NCBI GenBank assembly: GCA_031553225.1
Contig: JAVBLU010000011.1
Span: 1 to 64,000 of the forward strand
Direction of reading: 5' to 3'
Origin: JAVBLU01 sp031553225
Lineage (GTDB): Bacteria > Bacillota > Clostridia > Christensenellales > UBA1750
Length of the DNA: 64,000 nt
The notes beneath the pieces are model-generated. The model was not told the DNA's origin. It saw only the letters and a program-made list of their open reading frames with translations, and searched no databases. How positions within the stretch are numbered: the stretch's first letter is position 1; each line of letters opens with the position of its first letter. Positions 15,408 to 24,480 of this stretch are shown in pieces. Position numbers and translations under genes: made by a program.

Positions 15408-15950
15408 ATGAAGATTCGTGCGCTAGATCGGGCGTATCTTGTTCTGTACGCGCTCATTACCGCACTTTTGTTCCTTTGCGGCGCGGCCTGGTCGGCCTAT
15501 ACGCTGCTCGGGTTCAGCCAGCCGTTCATTCCCGTGCCGCTCCCCACGCAGTACCAGATCGTCATGCTGGGCGTGTGCCTGCTGCTTTTGGTGCTTGGGC
15601 TGCATCTTCTGTTTCTGCGCCGGGCGCGCGAGCCCAAGACGCTGCAGATTAAGTCATCGGAGGCGGGCGCCATCGTGATGTCGGTGGAAGCGCTGGACGC
15701 GCTTGTGACGCGCACGGCGCGCAAGTGCCAGCAGTTGACCGACGTGAAGACGCGCGTGTTGCCGGGGCAGGACGGGGTCATCATACGCCTGAAAGTGCTG
15801 CTGAGGCCCGATGTGGTCATTCCCGAGGTGACGGCCGCGCTGCAGGCGGACGTGAAGGACAGCATTGAAACGCTCGCGGGCGTGCACGTGTCCGGCGTGC
15901 AGATCTTTGTGGACAACCCTCCGCCCTCCGCCGCCCCGCGCGTGGAATAG
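15408..15950 (+). CDS. amaP: Asp23 membrane anchor AmaP
   Basis: A 180-residue protein with two N-terminal membrane segments (AYLVLYALITALLFLCGAAW and QIVMLGVCLLLLVLGLHLLF), then a soluble Asp23-like domain (ALVTRTARKC to VHVSGVQIFV). This is the layout of AmaP, which tethers Asp23 to the membrane. ATG 15408 follows AAAGGAG. It ends nine bases before the DUF2273 gene. Confidence 0.85.
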   Translation: MKIRALDRAYLVLYALITALLFLCGAAWSAYTLLGFSQPFIPVPLPTQYQIVMLGVCLLLLVLGLHLLFLRRAREPKTLQIKSSEAGAIVMSVEALDALVTRTARKCQQLTDVKTRVLPGQDGVIIRLKVLLRPDVVIPEVTAALQADVKDSIETLAGVHVSGVQIFVDNPPPSAAPRVE

Positions 15951-15959
15951 GAGGGGCGT

Positions 15960-16202
15960 ATGGCTAGGGACAGGGGCGCTAAGCTTCTTGAACTTTTACG
16001 CGCCAACGCGCTGCCCATCGGTGGCGGCGCGCTTGGGCTGATCGTCGCCGTGCTCATCCTGCTCGTCGGGTTCTGGCGCATGCTGCTCGTGGCGCTGTTC
16101 GTGGGCGGCGGCGTGATGGCCGGGTTTCTGCTGAAGAACCGTACCCCGCTGGGCGAGGCGATTTCCCGCCTGATGCCCAAGGAGGACGAGGACAGCTTCT
16201 AA
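15960..16202 (+). CDS. DUF2273 small membrane protein
   Basis: An 80-residue protein with a short basic N-terminus, two closely spaced hydrophobic helices (ALGLIVAVLILLVGFW and MLLVALFVGGGVMAGFLL) and an acidic tail. It matches the DUF2273 proteins regularly encoded between amaP and nusB in Bacillota; molecular role not established. AGGAGGGGCGT precedes ATG 15960. The 197 bases after it contain no gene or obvious terminator. Confidence 0.85.
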   Translation: MARDRGAKLLELLRANALPIGGGALGLIVAVLILLVGFWRMLLVALFVGGGVMAGFLLKNRTPLGEAISRLMPKEDEDSF

Positions 16203-16399
16203 GGCCCGCCCCCGCCGCTGATAGATTTGCTAAAAACCCGCAAGCCCCCGCGCATGCCGTATGGCGCGTGTGGCATGGTAAAGGCAGGCGAGCGACCGGC
16301 GGCACTCAGTCATTTTCCTTTGGAAGGCCGAAGGCCCGCAGGCGAGCGCCCGGCCGGATTTGAAGCAACCGACGGCACTTATAGGAGGGATGCTACCTC

Positions 16400-16816
16400 A
16401 TGGCTCGAACCGCCGCCCGCGACGTGGCGATGCAGTTGCTCTACGAAGCCGAGATGGGCGGCACAGGGCGCTTTGACACGCTGAATCATCTGATTGAACT
16501 GCCGCAGGGCCAAGAGCTCACCGCGGACGACCGCGCCTACATTCAACGCGTGCTGGACGGCGTACAGGACGATCGCACGGCGCTGGACGCTCTGCTCTCC
16601 GCTTGCCTGCGCGAGTGGACGATTGAGCGGCTGGCGCGCATTGACCTGTGCGTTCTGCGTTTGGCGGCCTATGAAATGACGCGCATGCAGGCCGAGGTGC
16701 CGCGCCCCGTGTCCGTCAACGAGGCGGTCGATCTGGCGAATCGCTACTCCACGGACAGCGCAGGCGCATTCGTGAATGGTGTGCTTGGCACGCTTCTGCG
16801 CTCGCTGGAAGCATAA
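16400..16816 (+). CDS. nusB: Transcription antitermination factor NusB
   Basis: A 138-residue all-helical RNA-binding protein. It starts with ARTAARDVAMQLLYEAEMGG, the characteristic NusB helix 1, and ends with SVNEAVDLANRYSTDSAGAFVNGVLG, the conserved helix near the C-terminus. With NusE it binds boxA to prevent early termination in rRNA operons. AGGAGGGATG precedes ATG 16400. The next gene starts four bases after its stop. Confidence 0.95.
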   Translation: MARTAARDVAMQLLYEAEMGGTGRFDTLNHLIELPQGQELTADDRAYIQRVLDGVQDDRTALDALLSACLREWTIERLARIDLCVLRLAAYEMTRMQAEVPRPVSVNEAVDLANRYSTDSAGAFVNGVLGTLLRSLEA

Positions 16817-16820
16817 GCGC

Positions 16821-17756
16821 ATGAACGCCGTGGTTCTGGGCATCGACACGAGCTGCTATACGACATCCGCTGCGGCCGCCGCGCATGGCGGCTTTTCCAG
16901 TGCCAGGCGGCTGCTGGATGTGCCGCCGGGTGATCGGGGCCTGCGGCAGAGCGAGGCGTTCTTCCAGCATGTGCAGCGCCTTCCCGCCCTCATCGAGGAG
17001 GCGCTTTCCGGGCGCGACGTGGCCGCCGTGTGCGCCTCCGTCCGCCCGCGCGATGCCGAGGGCAGCTATATGCCCGTGTTTACCGCCGGGGCGCAGTTTG
17101 GGGCGGCCATTGCCGCCGCGCTGCGCGTGCCGTTTTTGCAAACCACGCACCAGCAGGGGCACATCGCCGCCGCGCTGGTGGACAGCGGCCTTGCGCAGGA
17201 GCGCTTTTTGTGCCTGCACCTCTCGGGCGGCACCACCGAAGCGCTGCTTGTGGAAGGGAACGAGCTTCGCGTGACGCTTGTGGGCGGCTCGGCCGACCTG
17301 CACGCTGGCCAGCTGGTGGACCGCGTGGGCGTGGCCCTCGGCCTTCCGTTTCCTGCCGGACCGCACCTGGAGGCCCTGGCCACGGAGGGAACCGACCGTG
17401 GTCGGCTAGGCGCGTCGCTGGAGAAGGACGACCTGTGCATGCACTTCTCTGGGGCGGAGGCCGCGGCGCACCGCCTCATCGCCGCGGGCGAGCGCCCGGC
17501 GGACGTGGCCGCGGAGGTGTTCTCCTGCCTTTGCCGCACGACGGCGCGCTTCATTGCCGCCGCCTCAAAGAGGGCGCAGGCGCAGGACGTGCTTGTGGCC
17601 GGCGGAGTCTCCTCCTCGCGTCTTCTGCGCGCCGCCTTGCCCGAGAGGCTCTCTCGGCTTGGCTGCACGGCGCGCGTTTTCTTTGCCCGGCCGGATCTGG
17701 CAGCCGATAACGCCGTGGGCGTGGCGCTCATCGGCCGGCAAAAGATGCGCCTGTAG
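16821..17756 (+). CDS. TsaD-like (peptidase M22/Kae1 superfamily) protein
   Basis: A 311-residue ASKHA-fold protein related to TsaD, the tRNA threonylcarbamoyladenosine transferase. The N-terminal VLGIDTSCYTTS, the metal-site pair in THQQGHIAAAL (His-x3-His), LSGGTTEALLV and DVLVAGGVSSSRLLR match the superfamily. It is shorter than typical TsaD (about 335-340) and sits after nusB, where Clostridia commonly encode a second, uncharacterised TsaD-like protein. It is therefore more likely that paralogue than the essential tRNA enzyme. Start ATG 16821, four bases after the nusB stop; the longer frame from 16776 overlaps nusB and lacks a ribosome site. Confidence 0.75.
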   Translation: MNAVVLGIDTSCYTTSAAAAAHGGFSSARRLLDVPPGDRGLRQSEAFFQHVQRLPALIEEALSGRDVAAVCASVRPRDAEGSYMPVFTAGAQFGAAIAAALRVPFLQTTHQQGHIAAALVDSGLAQERFLCLHLSGGTTEALLVEGNELRVTLVGGSADLHAGQLVDRVGVALGLPFPAGPHLEALATEGTDRGRLGASLEKDDLCMHFSGAEAAAHRLIAAGERPADVAAEVFSCLCRTTARFIAAASKRAQAQDVLVAGGVSSSRLLRAALPERLSRLGCTARVFFARPDLAADNAVGVALIGRQKMRL

Positions 17757-17914
17757 GCGCTTTATCGGCCAAGATCGCCGGCCGCATGCGCTGAAGGCCT
17801 TTGGGGCGGCAGATCCGGGCGGAAACGGGATGCGCGGGAAGCCGGCGAATGCGTTGCTTTCATCACATAAGGGGCCCGCAGGCGCGGCCTTCGGCCCGCA
17901 AAGGAGTGCATGGA

Positions 17915-18763
17915 ATGTCCGCTCAACTCATCGACGGCAAGGCCGTTGCCAACAAGGTGAAGCAGGAACTGCTCGAGCGCATCGCGGCCCTGAAGGCCAA
18001 GGGCGTTACGCCCGGCCTGACGGTGGTGCTTGTGGGCGCGGATCCCGCCTCGCAGATCTACGTGAGCATGAAACAGAAGATGTGCGAGGAACTGGGGCTT
18101 GCGGGCCGCACGATCGCCCTGCCCGAGAGCGCTTCGCAGGCGGAGCTTCTTTCGCTGATCGACGAACTGAACCGCGACGACAAGGTGCACGGCATTCTCG
18201 TTCAGATGCCGCTGCCGCGCCACATGAGCGAGCAGGCGGTGCTGGCCGCCGTGAACCCGGACAAGGACGTGGACGGATTTCACGCCGTGAACGCCGGACG
18301 GCTGATGATCGGCCAGCCCGGCTTTGTGGCCTGCACGCCCGCCGGGGTGATGCGCTTGCTGAAGGAGACGGGCGTTTCCCTCAGCGGACTGCACGCCGTG
18401 GTGCTCGGCCGCTCCAACATCGTGGGCAAGCCGGTCGCTCAGCTGCTTTTGCGGGAAAACTGCACCGTAACGGTGTGCCACTCCCGCACGCGCGACCTGC
18501 CCTCGATCACCCGCCAGGCGGACGTGCTTGTGGCGGCCATCGGCAAGAAGCACTTCGTCACGGCGGACATGGTGAAGGACGGTGCCATCGTGATGGACGT
18601 GGGCATCAACCGCACGGAAGGAAGCCGCAAAATTTATGGCGACGTGCACCCGGACGCGGCGGCGAAGGCTTCCTATATCACGCCCGTACCGGGCGGGGTC
18701 GGGCCCATGACGATCGTGATGCTGATGCAGGCGAGCGTGCAGGCGGCGGAAATGCGGCCATGA
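17915..18763 (+). CDS. folD: Bifunctional methylenetetrahydrofolate dehydrogenase/cyclohydrolase FolD
   Basis: A 282-residue enzyme of one-carbon metabolism. It has the YVSMKQKMCEELG segment with the catalytic Lys, the VQMPLPRHM loop, GRSNIVGKPVAQLL for NADP binding and a VTPVPGGVGPMT-like end (ITPVPGGVGPMT), all conserved in FolD. Start ATG 17915 behind AAAGGAGTGCATGGA. Its stop overlaps the xseA start (ATGA at 18760), indicating translational coupling. Confidence 0.97.
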   Translation: MSAQLIDGKAVANKVKQELLERIAALKAKGVTPGLTVVLVGADPASQIYVSMKQKMCEELGLAGRTIALPESASQAELLSLIDELNRDDKVHGILVQMPLPRHMSEQAVLAAVNPDKDVDGFHAVNAGRLMIGQPGFVACTPAGVMRLLKETGVSLSGLHAVVLGRSNIVGKPVAQLLLRENCTVTVCHSRTRDLPSITRQADVLVAAIGKKHFVTADMVKDGAIVMDVGINRTEGSRKIYGDVHPDAAAKASYITPVPGGVGPMTIVMLMQASVQAAEMRP

Positions 18764-19971
18764 TCTTTTCGGTTGCGCAGCTCAACGAGTACGTGCGCGG
18801 CATACTCAGCCGCGACGACGTGCTGCAGTGCTTGCAGCTGCGCGGCGAGATCTCCGGTTTTCGGGCGTATGCTTCCGGCCATTGGTACTTCGCGCTTAAA
18901 GATCAGGACGCCTCGGTGCGCTGCGTGATGTTTCGCCAGAGCGCGGCGGGCGCGCGCTTCACGCCGCAGGATGGGCTGCGCGTCGTGCTGTCCGGCCAGG
19001 CGACGCTGTATACGCGCGAGGGTGCCTTTCAGTTTGTGGCCGACAAGATGACCGCGGACGGCGAGGGCGCGCTGTACCAGGCGTTTTTGCAGCTGTGCGA
19101 CCGGCTGCGCGCGGAAGGGCTGTTTGCGGAGGACCGTAAGGTTCCGCTGCCGGCGTTGCCGCGTACGCTCGGGGTGGTGACCTCGCCCTCGGGCGCGGTC
19201 ATCCGCGACATTGTGAACGTGGCCCGCCGGCGAGACCGCGGCATCAACATTTTGCTTGCGCCCGTACACGTGCAGGGCGAGGGCGCGGCCGCCGAGATCG
19301 CCGCGGGCGTGCAGACGCTGGACCGCTCCGGGCTGTGCGACGTGATCATCGTGGGACGGGGCGGCGGATCCATAGAGGATCTGTGGCCCTTCAACGAGGA
19401 GGCCGTGGCGCGCGCCGTGGCCGCCTGCCAAACGCCCATCGTTTCGGCCGTGGGGCATGAGACGGACACCACCATCTGCGACTTTGCCGCCGATCTGCGC
19501 GCGCCCACGCCTTCGGCTGCCGCCGAGCTGTGCGTGCCGCTTGCGGACCAGCTGCGCCAGGCGGCCGATGAGCTGCGCATGCGCCTTACCCGCGCCGCGC
19601 AGGAGGATTTGCGGCGACGCAAGCAGGGTCTGCTGCTCACCGCGCGGCACCTGGCGGCGCTTCACCCCGGCGCGCGCATGGCCGCCGCGCGCGCGCGGCT
19701 GTTCTCGCTTTACGCGCTTTTGCCGCTACATATGAAAGCCCGGCTCGCGGCAGGGCAAGGGCGGCTGGCCGCCGCGTCATCACGGCTGACCGCGCTGGGG
19801 CCGCGCAGCGTGCTGCAGCGCGGGTACGCTTTGGTGGAAGCGGCCGGAGGCCTGCGCACAAGCGCCGCGCAGTTGCGCGCGGGCGAGGAGATCCGCGTGG
19901 TGATGCGCGACGGCAGCGTTCATGCGCGCGCGGTAACCGTTTGCCTGAAGGAGAATGAGCATGAAGCCTAG
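18760..19971 (+). CDS. xseA: Exodeoxyribonuclease VII large subunit
   Basis: A 403-residue nuclease subunit. An N-terminal OB-fold (LRGEISGFRAYASGHWYFALKD) is followed by the conserved core with VVTSPSGAVIRDI, IIVGRGGGSIEDLWPFNEE and SAVGHETDTTICDFAADLRAPTPSAAAE, then a coiled C-terminal part. With XseB it degrades single-stranded DNA from both ends. Its start overlaps folD by four bases and its end overlaps xseB by 11. Confidence 0.97.
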   Translation: MIFSVAQLNEYVRGILSRDDVLQCLQLRGEISGFRAYASGHWYFALKDQDASVRCVMFRQSAAGARFTPQDGLRVVLSGQATLYTREGAFQFVADKMTADGEGALYQAFLQLCDRLRAEGLFAEDRKVPLPALPRTLGVVTSPSGAVIRDIVNVARRRDRGINILLAPVHVQGEGAAAEIAAGVQTLDRSGLCDVIIVGRGGGSIEDLWPFNEEAVARAVAACQTPIVSAVGHETDTTICDFAADLRAPTPSAAAELCVPLADQLRQAADELRMRLTRAAQEDLRRRKQGLLLTARHLAALHPGARMAAARARLFSLYALLPLHMKARLAAGQGRLAAASSRLTALGPRSVLQRGYALVEAAGGLRTSAAQLRAGEEIRVVMRDGSVHARAVTVCLKENEHEA

Positions 19972-20182
19972 AAACGAAATGAGCTACGAGCAGGCCATCG
20001 CCGCGCTGGAGGCGGCCGTTGCGCAGCTGGAGGCGGGCGAGCTGTCGCTGGAGGAATCGCTGAAGCTGTACGAAAAAGGCGTTGCGCTGGCAAAGACCGT
20101 GGACGCGCTGCTCAAAGAGGGGGAGGGCCGGCTGCAGAAGCTGATGCAGGACGGGACGATCCGGCCGATGGACGGCGAATGA
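19961..20182 (+). CDS. xseB: Exodeoxyribonuclease VII small subunit
   Basis: A 73-residue helical hairpin protein: SYEQAIAALEAAVAQLEAGE and LSLEESLKLYEKGVAL are the hallmark of XseB, which binds the XseA coiled coil. ATG 19961 is preferred over ATG 19955 because AAGGAG is seven bases upstream of it and only one base from the other. Its stop overlaps the ispA start. Confidence 0.95.
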   Translation: MKPRNEMSYEQAIAALEAAVAQLEAGELSLEESLKLYEKGVALAKTVDALLKEGEGRLQKLMQDGTIRPMDGE

Positions 20183-21069
20183 GCGCCATGGACGTTTACC
20201 GCGCCCGCGCGCAGGAGGCGCTGGAGCGCTACTTGCCGCAGGGCGTGTCCGGGTACGCGGTGGGGCAAACGCCCGAGCTGCTCGCCCGCGCCATGCGCTA
20301 CACGGCCCTTCTGCCCGGCAAGCGTCTGCGCCCTTGCCTTGTGTACGCCTGCTGCGCCGCGGCCGGGGGCGAGACGGGCCGGTGCGACCCGTTCGCCGCC
20401 GCGGCCGAGATGATCCACGCCTACTCCCTCATCCACGATGACCTGCCCTGCATGGACAACGACGCCCTCCGGCGCGGCCAGCCCACAAGCCATGTGGTGT
20501 TCGGCCAGGCCATGGCCTTGCTCGCCGGGGACGCGCTGCTCTCCCAGGCGGCGCAGGTGATGGCCGAGGCCGCAGCGGATGGGCCCGCCTGCCGCGCGAT
20601 GGCGCAGCTGCTTCGCGGCGCCGGCGCGCAGGGCATGGTGGCCGGTCAGGTGTACGACATGCTGTGGGAGACGGACCCGCCAGAAGAGCGAATGGGCGCG
20701 CTGACCGCCATTCACGCCGGCAAGACGGCCGCCCTGATTGCCGGGTGCTGCACGTGCGGCGCAAGCCTCGCGGGTGTGCAGGGCGAGGCGCTCGCCCCAT
20801 TCATCGCTTACGGGCAGGCGCTTGGGCGCGCCTTCCAGATCGCCGACGACATTTTGGATTGCGAGGGATCGGCCGCGCAGATCGGCAAGGCCGTGGGCAA
20901 GGACCAGGCGCACGGAAAGCTCACCTATCCCGGGCTTTGCGGGCTGCCCGCCGCGCATGAGGAACAAAAGCGCCTGACGGCCGCCGCCTGCGCCGCTCTC
21001 GCCCCGCTGGGCGACGCGGCCGCCGATCTTGCGGTTCTGGCGCGCTCGCTGCAGACGCGCCGCAGCTGA
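20179..21069 (+). CDS. ispA: Farnesyl/geranyl diphosphate synthase
   Basis: A 296-residue all-helical prenyltransferase. The first Asp-rich motif is IHDDLPCMDND and the second is IADDILD. GKRLRPCL binds isopentenyl diphosphate. It condenses isopentenyl diphosphate with allylic diphosphates to make farnesyl diphosphate for undecaprenol and quinone chains. It starts in a four-base overlap with xseB. The exact chain length is assigned by family and gene order (xseB-ispA-dxs). Confidence 0.93.
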   Translation: MSAMDVYRARAQEALERYLPQGVSGYAVGQTPELLARAMRYTALLPGKRLRPCLVYACCAAAGGETGRCDPFAAAAEMIHAYSLIHDDLPCMDNDALRRGQPTSHVVFGQAMALLAGDALLSQAAQVMAEAAADGPACRAMAQLLRGAGAQGMVAGQVYDMLWETDPPEERMGALTAIHAGKTAALIAGCCTCGASLAGVQGEALAPFIAYGQALGRAFQIADDILDCEGSAAQIGKAVGKDQAHGKLTYPGLCGLPAAHEEQKRLTAAACAALAPLGDAAADLAVLARSLQTRRS

Positions 21070-21230
21070 CGCCGCCGCGGCCGGAAAAGCCGCGGTGCGG
21101 CCCGGCGCGAACAGCCAGGGGAACCCTGCGTCATTCGCGCGGCGGTTTTGCCGCGCCGAATGTGAAGATGAACGAATAAAGACTAAACCGTTCGACAACT
21201 GGGCGTTCAGGCAGGAAAGGGGGGATGCGC

Positions 21231-21680
21231 ATGTGGGACCTGACCGCCATCCTGCGCAACCGTGTGCTGATCATCGCCCTCATCGCCTGGTTTATCGCGC
21301 AAACCCTCAAGGTAGTCCTCACGCTGTGCTTTCACAGGCGTTTGGATTTTACGCGCTTTATCGGCATGGGTGGCATGCCTTCCTCGCACGCGGCCTTCGT
21401 CATGTCGCTGGCGGCCACCACCGGGCGGTTCTACGGGTTTGATTCCGGGCTGTTCGCCATTACTGCAGCGCTGGCGCTCATCGTGATGACCGACGCGGCG
21501 GGCGTGAGGCGCTCGGCCGGCAATACGGCCGCGGCCCTCAACCGCATCGTGAAGCACCTGATCGAGGGCGGTATCCAGGGGATCACGCAGGAGGAGCTCA
21601 AGGAGCTCATCGGCCACACGCCCATCGAGGTGTTTGTGGGGGCGCTTCTGGGGATCGTGGTGGCCGCATTCCTATCGTAG
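21231..21680 (+). CDS. Divergent PAP2-family (DUF212/YuiD-like) membrane protein
   Basis: A 149-residue membrane protein. Membrane helices are seen at VLIIALIAWFIAQTLKVVL, at FAITAALALIVM and at the C-terminus (FVGALLGIVVAAFL). The segment GGMPSSHAAFVMSLAA is the PAP2-like phosphatase signature (SxxH). The family is called acid phosphatase/vanadium haloperoxidase-related, without a proven substrate. Its position between ispA and dxs makes a prenyl-phosphate substrate an attractive guess. ATG 21231 has AAAGGGGGG six bases upstream; ATG 21225 is too close to that site. The 155 bases before it hold no gene. Confidence 0.85.
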   Translation: MWDLTAILRNRVLIIALIAWFIAQTLKVVLTLCFHRRLDFTRFIGMGGMPSSHAAFVMSLAATTGRFYGFDSGLFAITAALALIVMTDAAGVRRSAGNTAAALNRIVKHLIEGGIQGITQEELKELIGHTPIEVFVGALLGIVVAAFLS

Positions 21681-21690
21681 GGGGATCGAC

Positions 21691-23514
21691 TTGCTGAGCG
21701 AAATTCGCGGCCCGAAGGACGTTAGAAACCTCCCCGAGGCCGATTTGCCCGCCCTGTGCCGGGAGATACGCAGCCAGATTATCGAAGTGACGCGCAGGAA
21801 CGGAGGCCACATGGCCTCCAACCTGGGCGTCGTGGAGTTGACCGTGGCGCTGCACCGGGCGCTTTGTTTGCCGCGCGACGAAATCGTGTGGGACGTGGGG
21901 CATCAGGCGTACGTGCACAAGCTGCTCACCGGCCGCTTTGCAAGCTTTGCCACCCTGCGTACGAAGGGCGGCCTTTCCGGCTTCCCCTCGAGGGAGGAGA
22001 GCGCATGCGATCCCTTCGGCACGGGGCATGCCTCCACCGCCCTGTCGGCGGCGCTGGGTCTGGCGCGCGCGCGCGACATGCTGGGGGAGGAGCGCGCTGT
22101 GGTGGCCGTGGTGGGCGACGGCGCGATGACCGGCGGTTTGTGCTGGGAAGCGCTCAACGACGCCGGGCAAAGCGAGACGCCGCTTGTGGTGCTGTACAAC
22201 GACAACGGCATGTCCATCGCACGCAACGTGGGCGCGCTGTCGGCCCGCTTGGCGCGCGCGCGCGGTAACCCCGGCTGGTGGCGTTTTAAGGCGGCAGTGC
22301 AGCGCGGCCTGGGGCGTTTGCCGGGCGGGGGACGGCTCTCCTTTTTGCTCAAATGGGCCAAGAACTCTCTCAAGCGCCTGGTGGTGCAGGGCGCGCTCTT
22401 CGAGGAGCTGGGCGTTACGTATCTGGGGCCGGTGGACGGGCATGACATCGCGCAGATGGAGGCGATCATCCGCCACGCCGTGCAAATCAGGCGTCCGGTG
22501 CTCGTGCATGCGGTTACCAGGAAGGGGCGGGGATACCAGCCCGCCGAGGAAGCGCCCGACCGCTATCATGGGGTCGCGCCGGACCTGGTGAGCAAGGAGA
22601 ACGGCAACCGCCCCTGCGCCGAGGTTGTGGGCCGGGCGCTGTGCGATTTTGCGCGGGAGAACCCGCGCGTGTCGGCCATCACCGCGGCCATGCCGGGCGG
22701 AACGGGGCTTGCGCGCTTTGCGCAGGAGCACCCCGGCCGCTTCTTTGACGTGGGCATAGCCGAAGGCCACGCCGCAACGCTGGCCGCCGGGCTGGCCGCG
22801 GGCGGCATGAAGCCCTTTTTTGCGGTGTACGCCACCTTTTTGCAGCGCGCCATGGATGGCGTGGTGCACGACATTTGCCTGCAGAAGCTGCCCGTTACGC
22901 TGCTCATCGACCGCGCAGGGCTTGTGGGCGAGGACGGCCCCACGCACAACGGTCTTCTGGATATCGCCTGGCTGCGCGCCGTGCCCGCGCTGACCCTGCT
23001 GGCCCCGCGCGACCTGACGCGGCTGGCGGCCTGCCTTCAGTTTGCGGTCGACGCGGCCGGGCCGGTGGCGATCCGTTATCCCCGGTCCCTGCCGGAGAAC
23101 CTGCCCATGGACGCGCCCGCGGACGGCTGGGCGCGCGTAGTCCGGCCCGGCGCGCAGGTGGCGCTCGTCGCCGTGGGCGACATGACGGGCCCGGCGCTTA
23201 GGGCCGCCGGCCTTCTGGAGGAACAGGGCATACCCGCCGACGTATGGGACGCCGAGCGCGTGTCGCCGCTGGACGAAGCGGCGCTTGCCGCCCTCGCCGG
23301 CGCGGGACAGGCCGTGGTCACCGTCGAGAACGGCTACGCGGCGGGTGGGTTTGGGGAAGGCGTTGCGGCCTTTTTGTCCGGGCGCGGCTGCCGCGTGACG
23401 GCCCTGGCCGTGCCGGCGCAGTACCCGGCCGTGGCCACGGCGCAGGAACAGCGCGAGGCGTTCTGCCTCACCGCCGAGGGCATCGCGGGCGCCGCGCGGC
23501 GATTGCTTCAATGA
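21691..23514 (+). CDS. dxs: 1-deoxy-D-xylulose-5-phosphate synthase
   Basis: A 607-residue thiamine-diphosphate enzyme that joins pyruvate and glyceraldehyde 3-phosphate as the first step of the MEP isoprenoid pathway. Thiamine site GDGAMTGGLCWEALNDAG; N-terminal RRNGGHMASNLGVVELTVAL and DVGHQAYVHKLLTGR; transketolase-like centre FFDVGIAEGHAATLAAGLA and DRAGLVGEDGPTHNG. The start appears to be TTG 21691 (LLSEIRG) behind GGGGGA; no ATG lies nearby that would give a full domain. Its stop overlaps the tlyA start (ATGA). Confidence 0.97.
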   Translation: MLSEIRGPKDVRNLPEADLPALCREIRSQIIEVTRRNGGHMASNLGVVELTVALHRALCLPRDEIVWDVGHQAYVHKLLTGRFASFATLRTKGGLSGFPSREESACDPFGTGHASTALSAALGLARARDMLGEERAVVAVVGDGAMTGGLCWEALNDAGQSETPLVVLYNDNGMSIARNVGALSARLARARGNPGWWRFKAAVQRGLGRLPGGGRLSFLLKWAKNSLKRLVVQGALFEELGVTYLGPVDGHDIAQMEAIIRHAVQIRRPVLVHAVTRKGRGYQPAEEAPDRYHGVAPDLVSKENGNRPCAEVVGRALCDFARENPRVSAITAAMPGGTGLARFAQEHPGRFFDVGIAEGHAATLAAGLAAGGMKPFFAVYATFLQRAMDGVVHDICLQKLPVTLLIDRAGLVGEDGPTHNGLLDIAWLRAVPALTLLAPRDLTRLAACLQFAVDAAGPVAIRYPRSLPENLPMDAPADGWARVVRPGAQVALVAVGDMTGPALRAAGLLEEQGIPADVWDAERVSPLDEAALAALAGAGQAVVTVENGYAAGGFGEGVAAFLSGRGCRVTALAVPAQYPAVATAQEQREAFCLTAEGIAGAARRLLQ

Positions 23515-24302
23515 GCGTACGGCTGGACGTTCTAATCGCAGCCTGCTCGCTTGCACGCTCGCGCACGCAGGCGGCCGAGCTGGTCGCCGCGGGTCGCGTG
23601 CGCGTGAACGGAGCGCTGGCGAATAAACCCTCTCAGATGGTTCCGCCGGACGCCGAGCTTCAGGTTCTGCCCCCCGATTTCCTCAGCCGTGGCGGGCAAA
23701 AGCTGCATCACGCCCTGGGCGCCTTCGGCATCACCGTAAGCGGTCGGCCGGCGCTGGACGTGGGCGCGTCCACGGGCGGCTTTACGCAAGCCCTTCTGCT
23801 GGCAGGCGCGCCGCACGTATACGCTGTGGACGTGGGGCGCGATCAGCTCGATTCCTCCTTGCGGGCGGACGGGCGCGTGAGCGACATGTCCGGGCTGAAC
23901 GCGCGCGACCTTGCGCCCCGGCATTTTCCGGCCCCGCCCGAGGTGTGCGGGGTGGACGTGTCCTTCATTTCCTTGCGCCTTATTCTGCCCGCCGTGGCCG
24001 CTTGCCTGGCCGAGAACGCCGACCTTGTCGCCCTGGTGAAGCCGCAGTTTGAGGCCGGGCGCGCGGCGCTCAACCGCCACGGCGTGGTGCGAGACCCGGC
24101 CGATCAGCTGCGCGCGCTGCGCGAGGTGACGCAGGCGGCGCTTGCCTGCGGCCTGCATGCGCAGGGGGTTGTACCCTCGCCCGTGCGCGGCGGAAGCGGG
24201 AATACCGAGTACCTGCTGCACCTGCGCCGGGAGGCTCCGCGCGAGCCCCTGCCGCCCGAGGCATTCCGGCAGGCGGTGCGTTCTGCGCAGTCGATAACGT
24301 AG
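23511..24302 (+). CDS. TlyA-family rRNA 2'-O-methyltransferase
   Basis: A 263-residue protein with an N-terminal S4 RNA-binding domain (RLDVLIAACSLARSRTQAAEL, GRVRVNG) and an FtsJ-like methyltransferase domain (ALDVGASTGGFTQALLLAGA for S-adenosylmethionine, LVALVKPQFEAG). TlyA proteins methylate 16S and/or 23S rRNA in actinobacteria; in Bacillota the family is known as YqxC and its target is less certain. It overlaps dxs by four bases. The gap to nadK (178 bases) includes a weak GC-rich stem followed by TTTT near 24342-24378 and the nadK promoter. Confidence 0.9.
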   Translation: MSVRLDVLIAACSLARSRTQAAELVAAGRVRVNGALANKPSQMVPPDAELQVLPPDFLSRGGQKLHHALGAFGITVSGRPALDVGASTGGFTQALLLAGAPHVYAVDVGRDQLDSSLRADGRVSDMSGLNARDLAPRHFPAPPEVCGVDVSFISLRLILPAVAACLAENADLVALVKPQFEAGRAALNRHGVVRDPADQLRALREVTQAALACGLHAQGVVPSPVRGGSGNTEYLLHLRREAPREPLPPEAFRQAVRSAQSIT

Positions 24303-24436
24303 AGAGGCGGCCGTAAGGCCAGATTATCGCCTGGCGCGCCAGCCCGGCACGCGCATGCGCTTTCGCGCGGGCAGCCTTTTCGCGCTCGCTCAGGGAAGCA
24401 TGCGCGCGTCCTGCGCAGGTATTTGGCCGGTTGTTC

Positions 24437-24465
24437 TTGTATTGTTATGCAGATACGTGTATACT
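24437..24465 (+). promoter_or_regulatory. nadK promoter, giving a very short leader
   Basis: TTGTAT (24437-24442), 17 bp, TATACT (24460-24465). A start site six to seven bases later would fall near 24472, only about nine bases before ATG 24481, so the message would be nearly leaderless. Confidence 0.7.
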
Positions 24466-24480
24466 CTTTTTATGAGGTGA

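Noticed and set aside
21607..23556. Long minus-strand open frame (649 codons) opposite dxs
   Set aside because: High GC keeps antisense frames open. The plus strand encodes complete Dxs motifs; the antisense product has no recognisable domain and a His/Arg/Gly-rich composition typical of a shadow.
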